From Nitrososphaerales archaeon (GTDB lineage: Archaea; Thermoproteota; Nitrososphaeria; Nitrososphaerales; CADDZS01): a stretch of DNA of 64,000 nucleotides. The notes under the pieces are model-generated. The model searched no databases, was not told the DNA's origin, and was given only the letters and a program-made list of their open reading frames with translations. The position numbers and the translations under genes are program-made. Location: the NCBI GenBank assembly GCA_030041295.1, contig JASHOD010000053.1, positions 80,629 through 144,628 of the forward strand. Reading direction: 5' to 3'. This document shows positions 18,941 to 26,527 of the stretch, piece by piece (position 1 is the stretch's first letter; each line of letters opens with the position of its first letter).

Positions 18941-19100
18941 CTTTTTCGATACAAGGAATGTACTATTTCTTTATGATTTCGGATTTACACGAAGGCGCGT
19001 AGTGAGAGGTATACTTTCACTCCCCTACTCATTTAAAAGACAAAGCACTTTGAACGTTCTTCGGCCGCTCATCTAGTGGTCGTTGAGTTAGAACCAAAAA

Positions 19101-20198
19101 ATGGCAAGTAAAAAGTCTGAATCGGATGTAGTTTTGATGGTTGGCACCGCAAAGGGGGCCTTCATCTTCAAGTCAAACGATGGTCGAAGAACCTGGAAGG
19201 TTTCAGAGCAGAATTTCAAGGGATCCCCATCCTTTCATCTATCTTATGATCGTAGAAACAAGATGTTTTTGGCAGGAGTAAACAACATGCAGTGGGGTCC
19301 AACCATCTTGAGGAGTCTTGACGGTGGAAATACTTGGAAGAGAGCAAAGAATCCACCAAAGTACCCGAGGGGGAGCGGGTTATCCGTGACCAACATTTGG
19401 CACATAGAGCCGGGTTCCGAGGATGAGCCGGGCGTGGTGTACGCTGGGGTCGACCCTGCAGTACTTTTCAAGAGCGAGGATAAGGGTGATTCTTGGACGA
19501 TTAACGAAGCTTTGTTAAATCACGAAACGCGAAAGAAATGGACGCCGGGCGGCGGAGGACTATGCTTACACACAATAATGGTCGATCCAAATAATTCGAG
19601 AAAAATGCACATCGCAATTTCTGCTGTTGGAACAATGTTCACCGAAGACGGCGGGGAGACTTGGAAGTTCCAAAATAAACACGTTCGTTCTGGTGCATTA
19701 CCTGAAAAATATCCAACGTTCGGTCAGTGCGTGCATAAACTTGTGCGCCATCCGGAGAGGCCAAATGTGATCTACCAGCAGAACCACTTTGGACAATATA
19801 GAAGCGACAACAACGGAGAAGATTGGGTAGACATTCAAAACAACCTGCCGTCAAGATTCGGATTTCCAATTGCAGTTGACGCAAACGATCCAAAACGTGC
19901 GTACACCTGTCCTCTCGAAGCTGACTCGAACAGGGTCTCCCCAAACGGACGATTCGCGATCTGGGGGACCGATAATTCGGGAAAGGACTGGCAGGAGTTG
20001 AACAAGGGATTACCCAGTGCTCCTTCATACTTTACGATTCTACGGGAGGGGATGGTGGCCGACAAAGAAGATCCGTGCGGGATTTACGTCGGGACTACTA
20101 CGGGTCATCTCTTCTACAGCAGAAACCAAGGCGAGAACTGGAGCAAGATAACGGACCAGCTGCCCCCTATCATGTCGGTCTCAGTTTCGGCAGTTTGA
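19101..20198 (+). CDS. Asp-box (BNR) repeat propeller protein, sialidase-like fold
   Basis: 365 residues carrying about seven Asp-box motifs of the form S/T-x-D-x-G-x-x-W: SNDGRRTW, SLDGGNTW, SEDKGDSW, TEDGGETW, SDNNGEDW, TDNSGKDW and SRNQGENW. These mark beta-propeller blades of the sialidase/VPS10-like type. No signal peptide is seen, so it is probably cytoplasmic. Many such proteins are annotated as exo-alpha-sialidase, but the catalytic Arg triad and Tyr cannot be assigned here, so no activity is claimed. Followed closely by a small VOC gene. Confidence 0.8.
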   Translation: MASKKSESDVVLMVGTAKGAFIFKSNDGRRTWKVSEQNFKGSPSFHLSYDRRNKMFLAGVNNMQWGPTILRSLDGGNTWKRAKNPPKYPRGSGLSVTNIWHIEPGSEDEPGVVYAGVDPAVLFKSEDKGDSWTINEALLNHETRKKWTPGGGGLCLHTIMVDPNNSRKMHIAISAVGTMFTEDGGETWKFQNKHVRSGALPEKYPTFGQCVHKLVRHPERPNVIYQQNHFGQYRSDNNGEDWVDIQNNLPSRFGFPIAVDANDPKRAYTCPLEADSNRVSPNGRFAIWGTDNSGKDWQELNKGLPSAPSYFTILREGMVADKEDPCGIYVGTTTGHLFYSRNQGENWSKITDQLPPIMSVSVSAV

Positions 20199-20228
20199 GA
20201 AATATTCAGGTAGATTCGAGAATAATCG

Positions 20229-20627
20229 TTGAGTTCGGCTCATGATGAAATCGACGTAAGAGAGATGATTGTTCAAATTGAAGTTAGCGACCTCGACAAA
20301 TCGCGATCGTGGAATTCCAAACTATTTGGTAAGAAAGGACCCGACCTAGAGCCTTTTCCGGGAAACGTCGAATACAAGATTGGCGGCGCTTGGGTGCAAA
20401 TCGTAAAGGGGAAAGTTGTGCCATCTTCGAGCTGGAACCTTCAACTCGAAGTCCGGGATCTACAACGTGAGCGAGAACGATTACGAAGAGAAGGGATTGC
20501 AGCCACCGAGATCAAAACAGTTCCGAATGTAATTAGCTTCTTCGACATCAAGGACCCCGATAGAAATACCATGAGATGGTTTCAGGTCCTGACTTCGGAT
20601 CCGAAAGTTACCGGAAATCGTTCGTAA
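20229..20627 (+). CDS. Small VOC/glyoxalase-like protein
   Basis: 132 residues with one VOC module: VQIEVSDLDKSRSWNSKLFG at the start and FFDIKDPDRNTMRWFQV at the end. The usual metal-ligand His in the first strand is replaced by Gln, and the final Glu by a Met-Arg-Trp stretch, so it may be non-enzymatic or bind a ligand. Begins 30 nt after the propeller gene, so co-transcription is likely. TTG 20229 is used here; ATG 20265 is an alternative. Confidence 0.65.
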   Translation: MSSAHDEIDVREMIVQIEVSDLDKSRSWNSKLFGKKGPDLEPFPGNVEYKIGGAWVQIVKGKVVPSSSWNLQLEVRDLQRERERLRREGIAATEIKTVPNVISFFDIKDPDRNTMRWFQVLTSDPKVTGNRS

Positions 20628-20763
20628 ACTCTCGAGAGGAGGAATTAAGTTACCATATCTCGTTTTCCCCTTGTGCCTGGCGCGAAAATCCTGTTAGGAT
20701 CGTTCGTCATTCCCAAAAATGCAGTTACAGGCAAGGGCTCCAGAATAAGAAAGAAGCCCTCTA

Positions 20764-20913
20764 TTAGACAGCTTCTTGCATTATGATTTCAGTATCCCTG
20801 AGGATGGACTCTGCTTCATGCTCCGTCAGACGTCCATAAAGTTTCAATGTTCCAACTTTAGCCCTGATATTTGCCGCGGTTTCTCGTATCCTCATAAGGT
20901 CTGTTTGTGCCAA
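20764..20913 (-). CDS. Small charged protein of 49 residues (unknown)
   Basis: Minus-strand frame from TTG 20911-20913 to TAA 20764-20766. The product is rich in Arg, Glu and Ala, predicted all-helical (TDLMRIRETAANI ... LTEHEAESILRDTEII). The amino-acid make-up looks protein-like and the flanking DNA holds nothing else. No family recognised; the helical pattern with a central Gly-Arg-Leu-Thr turn could be a small DNA-binding or antitoxin-like protein. No strong ribosome site. Confidence 0.42.
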   Translation of the reverse strand: MAQTDLMRIRETAANIRAKVGTLKLYGRLTEHEAESILRDTEIIMQEAV

Positions 20914-21128
20914 TTTTATTATGAACTTCCTCTAACGTGCTTTGTAATTTTTACAAAACCCTGCTTGCTGAGGATATATACCATACAATATATGTAACCT
21001 GCACTACGGCAAATGTCGATATTTTGCTATTTTTGAACCCTTTACTTGGAATAGGCATGCGACGAAGAACCAACCGCTAATCATTAAGAGAAGGCCTCCT
21101 AAGCAAGTAGTGTTGTGATGATTGTAAA

Positions 21129-21485
21129 ATGCCGGCAAAGCAAACAAAAGGCGAAGAACCTGTTACAAAGACCCAGAATCACTGGGTCGAATTCAAGTCC
21201 CTGAAAGATCTGTTTTCGTTCGTTATCACAAAGTCCATGCCAGGACAGCAGTTTCTTTCTGTGATCAGGTATCGCGAGATCACTTATGTTTTCACTCCGG
21301 TGAGCGAATCAGGTGTCATGGTTTTCTTCACAAAGGAAATGCCACAGTCCCCCGCATACGCTTGGGACTCTGATAACGACAAGTTCCTCCCTGTACATTC
21401 GCTTGACCGCACACGGCTCAATATCTTGGTCCAAGAAGTCACCCAGGATACTTTGATAGAGTCACTGTTTTACTCTCTAAAATAA
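21129..21485 (+). CDS. Hypothetical protein, 118 residues
   Basis: A polar N-terminal tail (residues 1-17) followed by a mixed alpha/beta domain: WVEFKSLKDLFSF, FLSVIRYREITYVFTPV, GVMVFFTKEMP and a helical end. Strand-rich centre suggests a small ligand- or partner-binding domain. No family recognised. Stands alone between intergenic regions of 215 and 106 bp, with an ATTAAGA box about 40 bp upstream of the ATG. Confidence 0.62.
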   Translation: MPAKQTKGEEPVTKTQNHWVEFKSLKDLFSFVITKSMPGQQFLSVIRYREITYVFTPVSESGVMVFFTKEMPQSPAYAWDSDNDKFLPVHSLDRTRLNILVQEVTQDTLIESLFYSLK

Positions 21486-21591
21486 AGTGGGGCTCACAAT
21501 AATTACGGCGCGGGAAAGGAGAAAATTCTTCGAGCCTGCGTGTGAAACAATCCATCCACGTTGTTGTGTCCTTAGATCGCCTAATTAAACA

Positions 21592-22596
21592 ATGGATATT
21601 GAGTGGGAAATTACTTTGTCCGAACCAGTGATAATCTCAAATTGGAATCATGGCAAGCAAGCTGTGACGACTGGAATTGGTATTCTAAGAAAAGGCGGCT
21701 CTGCCCTAGACGCCGTGGAAGCAGGTATCTGCTCGGTGGAAGATGATCCTGAAACTCACAGCGTTGGAACAGGAGGAATTCCCAATATCGAAGGAGTAGT
21801 GGAGCTAGATGCAAGTATCATGATCGGAAACACACACCAAAGCGGAGCTGTTACTGGGCTCGTCATGACGAAAAATCCCATTTCGGTGGCAAGGAAGGTA
21901 ATGGAATTATGTCCGCATGTGATGCTATCGGGCGAAGGGGCACTACATTTTGCACGCGCATGCGGTTTTGAGTACTATGAGCCATTGACACCTTGGGCTA
22001 AGGATAGATGGGAAGCTCTGCGAAAGCTTCTCTTTTCGGCAATGAAAAACGAGATCTCATTTTCACAATTTACTGCCAAAGTCGGCTACAATATCGAGCC
22101 AGAAAAGATAGCCTCAGCACTTGAGCTTTTGATTAAATCTGGCGAAATCAGGGAAGCGGGCACAGTCGGGACTTTATGCCTCGACGCAAACGGGATGATC
22201 GTCGCAGGGACTTCGACGAGCGGTTTGCCCATACATCTTCCGGGCCGGGTAGCGGATTCTTCTGTTATCGGAGCCGGAACTTTCGCCTCTGAGTCGGGTG
22301 CGGCTTCATCTACGGGCATTGGAGAGTACGTAATTAGACACACTCTTTCGAGGAAGGCGTGTGATTATATCGAGGAAGGAAGTTCTCCAACCGAAGCATG
22401 TGAGAAGGCGCTTCTTCAAATGCTCAAGCGCGAAAATGTTCCACACTTCATTGGCCTAATAGCCCTAAATCGAAATGGCAATGTTGGAGGAGCTTGTATC
22501 TCGAATGAAGCCCACCAATTCACATTCCAATACCAACGACTCTCGGATGGGGATATGCATGAAGTGACGGCAAACCCGGTCAAGCTCAAGTCTTAA
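21592..22596 (+). CDS. Ntn-hydrolase of the asparaginase 2 / isoaspartyl peptidase family
   Basis: 334 residues. The N-terminal ALDAVEAGICSVEDDPETHSVG region and the cleavage-site Thr in GTVGTLCLD (about residue 200) match plant-type asparaginase, glycosylasparaginase and isoaspartyl peptidase precursors, which cut themselves before that Thr to expose the nucleophile. GTSTSGLP and the later GAGTFASESGAAS support this. It hydrolyses Asn, isoAsp-peptides or N4-GlcNAc-Asn. Compared with plant-type enzymes the linker before the Thr is long and contains a helical insert with winged-helix-like wording (FTAKVGYNIEPEKIASALELLIKSG region). Confidence 0.85.
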   Translation: MDIEWEITLSEPVIISNWNHGKQAVTTGIGILRKGGSALDAVEAGICSVEDDPETHSVGTGGIPNIEGVVELDASIMIGNTHQSGAVTGLVMTKNPISVARKVMELCPHVMLSGEGALHFARACGFEYYEPLTPWAKDRWEALRKLLFSAMKNEISFSQFTAKVGYNIEPEKIASALELLIKSGEIREAGTVGTLCLDANGMIVAGTSTSGLPIHLPGRVADSSVIGAGTFASESGAASSTGIGEYVIRHTLSRKACDYIEEGSSPTEACEKALLQMLKRENVPHFIGLIALNRNGNVGGACISNEAHQFTFQYQRLSDGDMHEVTANPVKLKS

Positions 22597-22624
22597 GACA
22601 AAAAATAGTGTACGAGGGTTAGAG

Positions 22625-23119
22625 ATGCCGATTACAACCGAGTTTGAATATTCAATTCAAGCGAGCAGAGATTTCATCTTCGACTGGTTCTCGGATCTGT
22701 CACCCGATGACGTAAAACTAGCAAAACCACTGAAGCAGAGGAAAATTATATCGAGGTCTCCGACAGAGGCAAGGCTCGAAGATACCGAAGTAATCCTTGG
22801 CAAGAGAATCAACTTGGACGTTCAGGTATTTTACAACAGATCCGACTATTCTTGGAGCGGGATTTATACAAGCGGTATTGCTGACGCAAGATCTGAATAC
22901 AGGTTGTTAATAGGAGGGTTCTCGGTGGGAACAACCACCACCATTCTGAAATATCGCTCTACTATCTTTCCTAAGGGATTGTTCACCAAACTCATCTCGC
23001 CGATTATCGGCTTTGCGGTGAAGCGAACTTTTGAAAAGGAGTTTGAAGCCTTCAAGAAAGCAATCGAGCATGACCATGCAGAAGAGCAAGCTAGAAGGCA
23101 ACAACAACAATCGTCGTAA
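22625..23119 (+). CDS. SRPBCC/START-fold protein
   Basis: 164 residues. EFEYSIQASRDFIFDWFSDLSPDD at the start is the first strand and helix of the SRPBCC fold, and the C-terminal helix FEKEFEAFKKAIEHDH closes the hydrophobic cup. Such proteins bind lipids or aromatic ligands. The C-terminus is a Gln-rich tail. A second SRPBCC protein lies at 30110-30571 in the same accessory region. Begins 28 nt after the asparaginase gene. Confidence 0.72.
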   Translation: MPITTEFEYSIQASRDFIFDWFSDLSPDDVKLAKPLKQRKIISRSPTEARLEDTEVILGKRINLDVQVFYNRSDYSWSGIYTSGIADARSEYRLLIGGFSVGTTTTILKYRSTIFPKGLFTKLISPIIGFAVKRTFEKEFEAFKKAIEHDHAEEQARRQQQQSS

Positions 23120-23140
23120 GAAGTAGGTTCTAAGAGAATT

Positions 23141-23341
23141 GTGATACCAAGTACTCTGACAAGTATATTGCTTATTGCGTTAGGTTTTGCATCCCTTTTC
23201 TATGCGCTCGGATGGATTTTTGTCTCATTTGTCGTGCATGACGGCTACATGTCGTTTCTTCAGCTCCTTCTGATCGTATGTGTGGCTGTTGTGATCGCAT
23301 TTTCGTTAATCGGATTCGGTTCTCGGTTTCTCTTCGACTAA
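23141..23341 (+). CDS. Small two-helix membrane protein
   Basis: 66 residues from GTG 23141, 21 nt after the SRPBCC gene. Two hydrophobic segments (about residues 5-30 and 38-60) are separated by a short HDGYMS loop. No family recognised. Tight spacing suggests co-transcription with the two genes upstream. Confidence 0.58.
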   Translation: MIPSTLTSILLIALGFASLFYALGWIFVSFVVHDGYMSFLQLLLIVCVAVVIAFSLIGFGSRFLFD

Positions 23342-23479
23342 GGCCAAAAGTTAACAGCTGAAACATTCAGAATTTCGAGCTACTCAGCGACTGACTCTAC
23401 CCGCAGTGACTGCTTTCTAAAACCAAAGACTTCGACATTTCAAATTCTTTTAACTCTCCAGTATTTTTGGAATTAGATA

Positions 23480-24262
23480 ATGAGCGTACCTGATGAAAAA
23501 TTCGAGAAGCTGATTTCTGAAGCTAGATCCTGGAAAATGTCGGGGTGGAACTTTTCATCTTTAGAAGGTCGCTGGATTGAGGAAGCTCCTCCTTGGGATT
23601 TCGGAGAGATGATCAAAAAGGAGATTTCCACTTGTGGCTCATTGCTTGATCTCGGCACCGGCGGAGGAGAATTCCTTTCTTCATTGTCGCCGCTTCCAAA
23701 GCACGTCTACTGCACAGAAGGGTATAGACCCAACTTACCGGTCGCGCGAGACAGATTAAGACCTATTGGAGCTGAAGTAATTTGTACCTATTGTGATGAT
23801 AATGACGTCCCTAATCAGAGAGGGGCCTTGCCATTTAGATCCGAATCATTGGATTTGGTCATTGATCGGCATGAATCGTTCAGCGCATCCGATGTTTATC
23901 GTGTCTTGAAACATGATGGAGGCTGTTTTCTCACCCAACAAATCGGCTCTAGCAATTTGGCTGAGCTGAATACCCTCTTGGGGAGCTCCGAAGTGCGAAA
24001 TGGCTGGGATCTTGTGGAATGCAAAAGGCAAATCGAGGCTGCAGGTTTTGAAATAAGAGAAGCAAGGGAGGCCAAATTGAATTCGTATTTCAAAGACGTA
24101 GGTGCAGTAGCTTGCTTCCTACTCTCGGCTCCCTGGCAGATCGAGGATTTTACAATCGATGGATACCTTCCAAAACTTGAAACATTACATGAAACGATGG
24201 AGAGTGAAGGCGGGTTGAAAGTTATTGCTACGAGATTCTATGTCATAGCAGTCAAGGTGTGA
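23480..24262 (+). CDS. Class I SAM-dependent methyltransferase
   Basis: 260 residues. LLDLGTGGGEFLSSL (about residues 56-70) is the SAM-binding motif I; the acidic TEGYRPNL and the LPFRSESLDLVIDRHESF stretch are motifs II and III-IV. It carries a long N-terminal helical part with W residues and a C-terminal extension of ~60 residues. Substrate unknown; the wording is like small-molecule or rRNA-type methyltransferases of the methyltransferase-11 group. A CTTTTAACT box about 30 bp upstream supports the ATG at 23480. Confidence 0.8.
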   Translation: MSVPDEKFEKLISEARSWKMSGWNFSSLEGRWIEEAPPWDFGEMIKKEISTCGSLLDLGTGGGEFLSSLSPLPKHVYCTEGYRPNLPVARDRLRPIGAEVICTYCDDNDVPNQRGALPFRSESLDLVIDRHESFSASDVYRVLKHDGGCFLTQQIGSSNLAELNTLLGSSEVRNGWDLVECKRQIEAAGFEIREAREAKLNSYFKDVGAVACFLLSAPWQIEDFTIDGYLPKLETLHETMESEGGLKVIATRFYVIAVKV

Positions 24263-24267
24263 AGAAT

Positions 24268-24777
24268 TCACGAACTTAGGAAGTCTGTCCGCTGCCTCTC
24301 CTCAAGAAGAAGTGACCTGATCTGCGGCAAAGACTTGCCATATGTGGCAAAGAGTGTGAATATGTATTCGCTCGGTTTCTCCCTGCAAAAGACTGGGATT
24401 TTTCTGGCGTAGGCGTAGCCTATCTCAAGAGCTGTGCTTTGCCCGATGTATCCACCGGGATTTTCGACGAAAATGAAACTGCTCGCGGCTATCGCCCTAA
24501 AATTCTTGTCCTGCAGTTCCTTTGGGCTGCCGTTCTCGCCTCGGAGCACGACGAATCCGTGCTCGTTCTCTGATTTCCTGCTGGTGTATTTTGGAATGAG
24601 GACCTTGATTCCGAGTTGTCTACACTCCTCAATGCGCTCCTTCATATCTTTCAAATGTCTATGATAACTGCCGCATATCGAGACACTGAGAAGCGCGGTC
24701 TCTTTTTCTTGTTGTTGCACTACGGCTTCTTGAAGTGAGGATAATTCGTCGTGATGTTGGCGCTGTTCGCTAGTCAT
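24268..24777 (-). CDS. Nucleoside 2-deoxyribosyltransferase-like (TIR-related fold) protein
   Basis: 169 residues. After a helical, possibly coiled-coil N-terminus (residues 1-28), a Rossmann-like domain begins with VSICGSYHRHLKDM, later FIFVENPGGYIGQSTALEIGYAYARKIPVFC. The ENPGGYIG...E pattern with a conserved Glu is that of nucleoside deoxyribosyltransferase-like proteins, which cleave or transfer nucleoside or NAD-type glycosidic bonds. Convergent with the methyltransferase gene (5 nt apart). Function could be nucleotide salvage or signalling. Confidence 0.7.
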   Translation of the reverse strand: MTSEQRQHHDELSSLQEAVVQQQEKETALLSVSICGSYHRHLKDMKERIEECRQLGIKVLIPKYTSRKSENEHGFVVLRGENGSPKELQDKNFRAIAASSFIFVENPGGYIGQSTALEIGYAYARKIPVFCREKPSEYIFTLFATYGKSLPQIRSLLLEERQRTDFLSS

Positions 24778-24937
24778 TTATTTTATGTTCAGATCTTTTC
24801 TTTTCCCTTTGATTGAACAAAGGGAAGGGAGCTTTAGCAAGAACGGCCATTTTAGCATTGTGCATTCCCGACACGTATTTTCAAACCCTTCTCCAAAGAA
24901 ATGAGGAGTTAGGGGGAGAGTAAGGATATGCGCATTA

Positions 24938-25276
24938 CTATGAGGCGGCGCGCTTTCCGACTTCCTTTTCGAGCCAATCGTAAGCATATATCACGTTCTC
25001 GACGATGTTCAACTTGGCGGACTTTACTTCAGGGAGCTTTTTCGCCCATTTCTAGATTTCATTTCCCTCGGCGATATTCGTGCCGTTGAAACCGAATATA
25101 AGTTCGTCCTTTGACGCGCTCGCTCTAAATACCAGGTTGGGTATCTTTGCCGCAATTGCTTCATCAACTTCAGATTTCTTGCCTTCAACAGTCTGTACGA
25201 GAAGTTGGTAAGATATGCCTCTGGTTCTTCGGAGATTCACTATTGGCATGATGAAGATCGCCCTCGAACTCATCAT
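24938..25276 (-). pseudogene. Small AsnC-ligand-domain-like gene interrupted by an in-frame TAG
   Basis: Reading from the ATG at 25274-25276 gives 74 residues up to TAG at 25052-25054; the same frame then runs on for 37 codons to TAG at 24938-24940. The distal part, KWAKKLPEVKSAKL followed by YAYDWLEKEVGK, is protein-like and completes what looks like a beta-alpha-beta-beta-alpha-beta domain similar to the AsnC/RAM ligand-binding fold, total about 112 residues. Either a nonsense mutation, a sequencing error or stop-codon readthrough separates the halves. No pyrrolysine genes are visible in the window. The fold assignment is tentative. Confidence 0.55.
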
Positions 25277-25330
25277 GCTGAGGTGTAGAAAGACAAGATC
25301 GGAAAGTGTGGCCCTAACTAACTAATTGAT

Positions 25331-25690
25331 TCAAGAAGTCGAAACTGTCGAAGCTGCCAGAATCTTGTCTTTCTTCCAGATGTTGTTTTGTTCCCTGAAT
25401 CCTATAACGAGCAATAAGCCTCCCAATGTCTCCATGAGTGAACCGAACGCGATATTGTATTGTGCAATCATACTTATTCCATTAATTGCTTGCCCTGCAC
25501 CGCTGTCAAGGAATAGTTGTCCTGCGATGAAGAAGAAAACTGCGATGGAGATATACCGCCATCCTTTGCTCAGCAATCCACCCCTGTGTCCTCTTAAATT
25601 TTTGAACGCATAAAATCCCATTGCGATGAATACTCCGATTGTGAGAATACTGAAAACTAAACCAAGTACTGTATTTGTCAAGTCGAACAT
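25331..25690 (-). CDS. Three-helix membrane protein of a duplicated two-gene module
   Basis: 119 residues with three to four hydrophobic segments (about 8-30, 47-62, 70-100) and a GFYAFKNLRGHRGGLLSKGWRYI loop after the first. The protein at 31263-31610 has the same length, segment spacing and loop (GFYALRL...FRTGILARSWKHV). A strong GGAGGTGA ribosome site lies 11 nt upstream of the ATG and overlaps the stop codon of the upstream gene, so the pair is translationally coupled. Function unknown. Confidence 0.68.
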   Translation of the reverse strand: MFDLTNTVLGLVFSILTIGVFIAMGFYAFKNLRGHRGGLLSKGWRYISIAVFFFIAGQLFLDSGAGQAINGISMIAQYNIAFGSLMETLGGLLLVIGFREQNNIWKKDKILAASTVSTS

Positions 25691-25702
25691 TTGTGTCTAG
25701 AT

Positions 25703-26023
25703 TCACCTCCGTAATTGATTTCGCGCTTCCGTGATTGCGCGTGTCAAGCTGTCAGAAATATTCACGTTGATTGGATGCAGTTTGCCTGAGATCTGCGCAA
25801 CTATGGAAGCCTCAACGCTGAAAGCTCTTTCGCCGAAGAATGTCCTCAAGCATTCGCTGAAAAGATCGGGCTTTCTAGCAATATCGCTTCTTTCGTGGTT
25901 GTAAACAGTCTTGAACCTCCAATAGATCACGGTCTTCACGGACGACCCGAAAACGTCGAGCCCCTTATCGACGCACTCGAGGATTCTTTCATCGCCTTCA
26001 GGAACTGTAAGTTGGAGCGACAT
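25703..26023 (-). CDS. Soluble ~110-residue protein of the duplicated module (unknown family)
   Basis: 106 residues, predicted mostly helical. It resembles 31771-32118: both share IL-x-C-x-DK near residue 14-20, then FG, V-x-x-VI, F-x-T, IA-x-x-P-x-LF and a second FG, with a helical C-terminus. The stop codon lies inside the ribosome site of the membrane-protein gene that follows by 12 nt. I associate this pattern with small archaeal proteins of unknown function; no name can be given with certainty. Confidence 0.66.
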   Translation of the reverse strand: MSLQLTVPEGDERILECVDKGLDVFGSSVKTVIYWRFKTVYNHERSDIARKPDLFSECLRTFFGERAFSVEASIVAQISGKLHPINVNISDSLTRAITEARNQLRR

Positions 26024-26527
26024 TATCTCTTCTTTCCGATTATCTCTGATCTTTTTGCGAAAACAAGGAAAGAAACAAGCTATTTTGATTATGTGGATTC
26101 TGAATACGAATCCAGCGTAGTTGAAAATGAATAATTTTTAAAAAATTCCAAACAATCTTACAAAATTCATCTCTAGCACAATAGAGGAAATCTCCGTTTT
26201 GTAAAGGCTCTTCAATAACTCGCTTGACAATTGGCCACTATTATTCTGCAGCCGATAGTGACCGATTCTGATTTAGCAGTTTTTCTCAGTTCGCTTGAAA
26301 GCCGCACAAAGCGATTGATCTGGATCAACTGATCATTCTTACCACCGAAATTGCTTTGATGAAACTTGATAGGAATCGCAGTGGATCTCAAGATATTTCA
26401 AAAATGGCTAGAGCCGATAAAATTACATGCAAATGAAAACCCAATAATAATTTACAATATCACGGATTCCATGAAGGAATTTCATAAGAAAGGTTAGAGA
26501 GCGCACCTCGTACCAAAATTAGATAGC
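26024..26527. other. Intergenic stretch without a convincing gene
   Basis: About 500 bp, AT-rich, with an AATAATTTTTAAAAAATT run at about 26130-26148. It separates two minus-strand genes, the surface NHL protein ending at 26528 and the module gene starting at 26023. A short plus-strand frame inside (25895-26134) is antisense to the module gene and not protein-like. No tRNA, repeat array or hairpin of note was found. Confidence 0.5.

Noticed and set aside
25052..25054. TAG as a pyrrolysine codon
   Set aside because: No pyrrolysine biosynthesis genes, tRNA-Pyl or methylamine methyltransferases are in the window, and the host protein is not a methyltransferase; mutation or ordinary readthrough is simpler.
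25895..26134. Plus-strand frame of 79 codons
   Set aside because: Largely antisense to the module gene 25703-26023, which has the stronger coding signal and a coupled partner.
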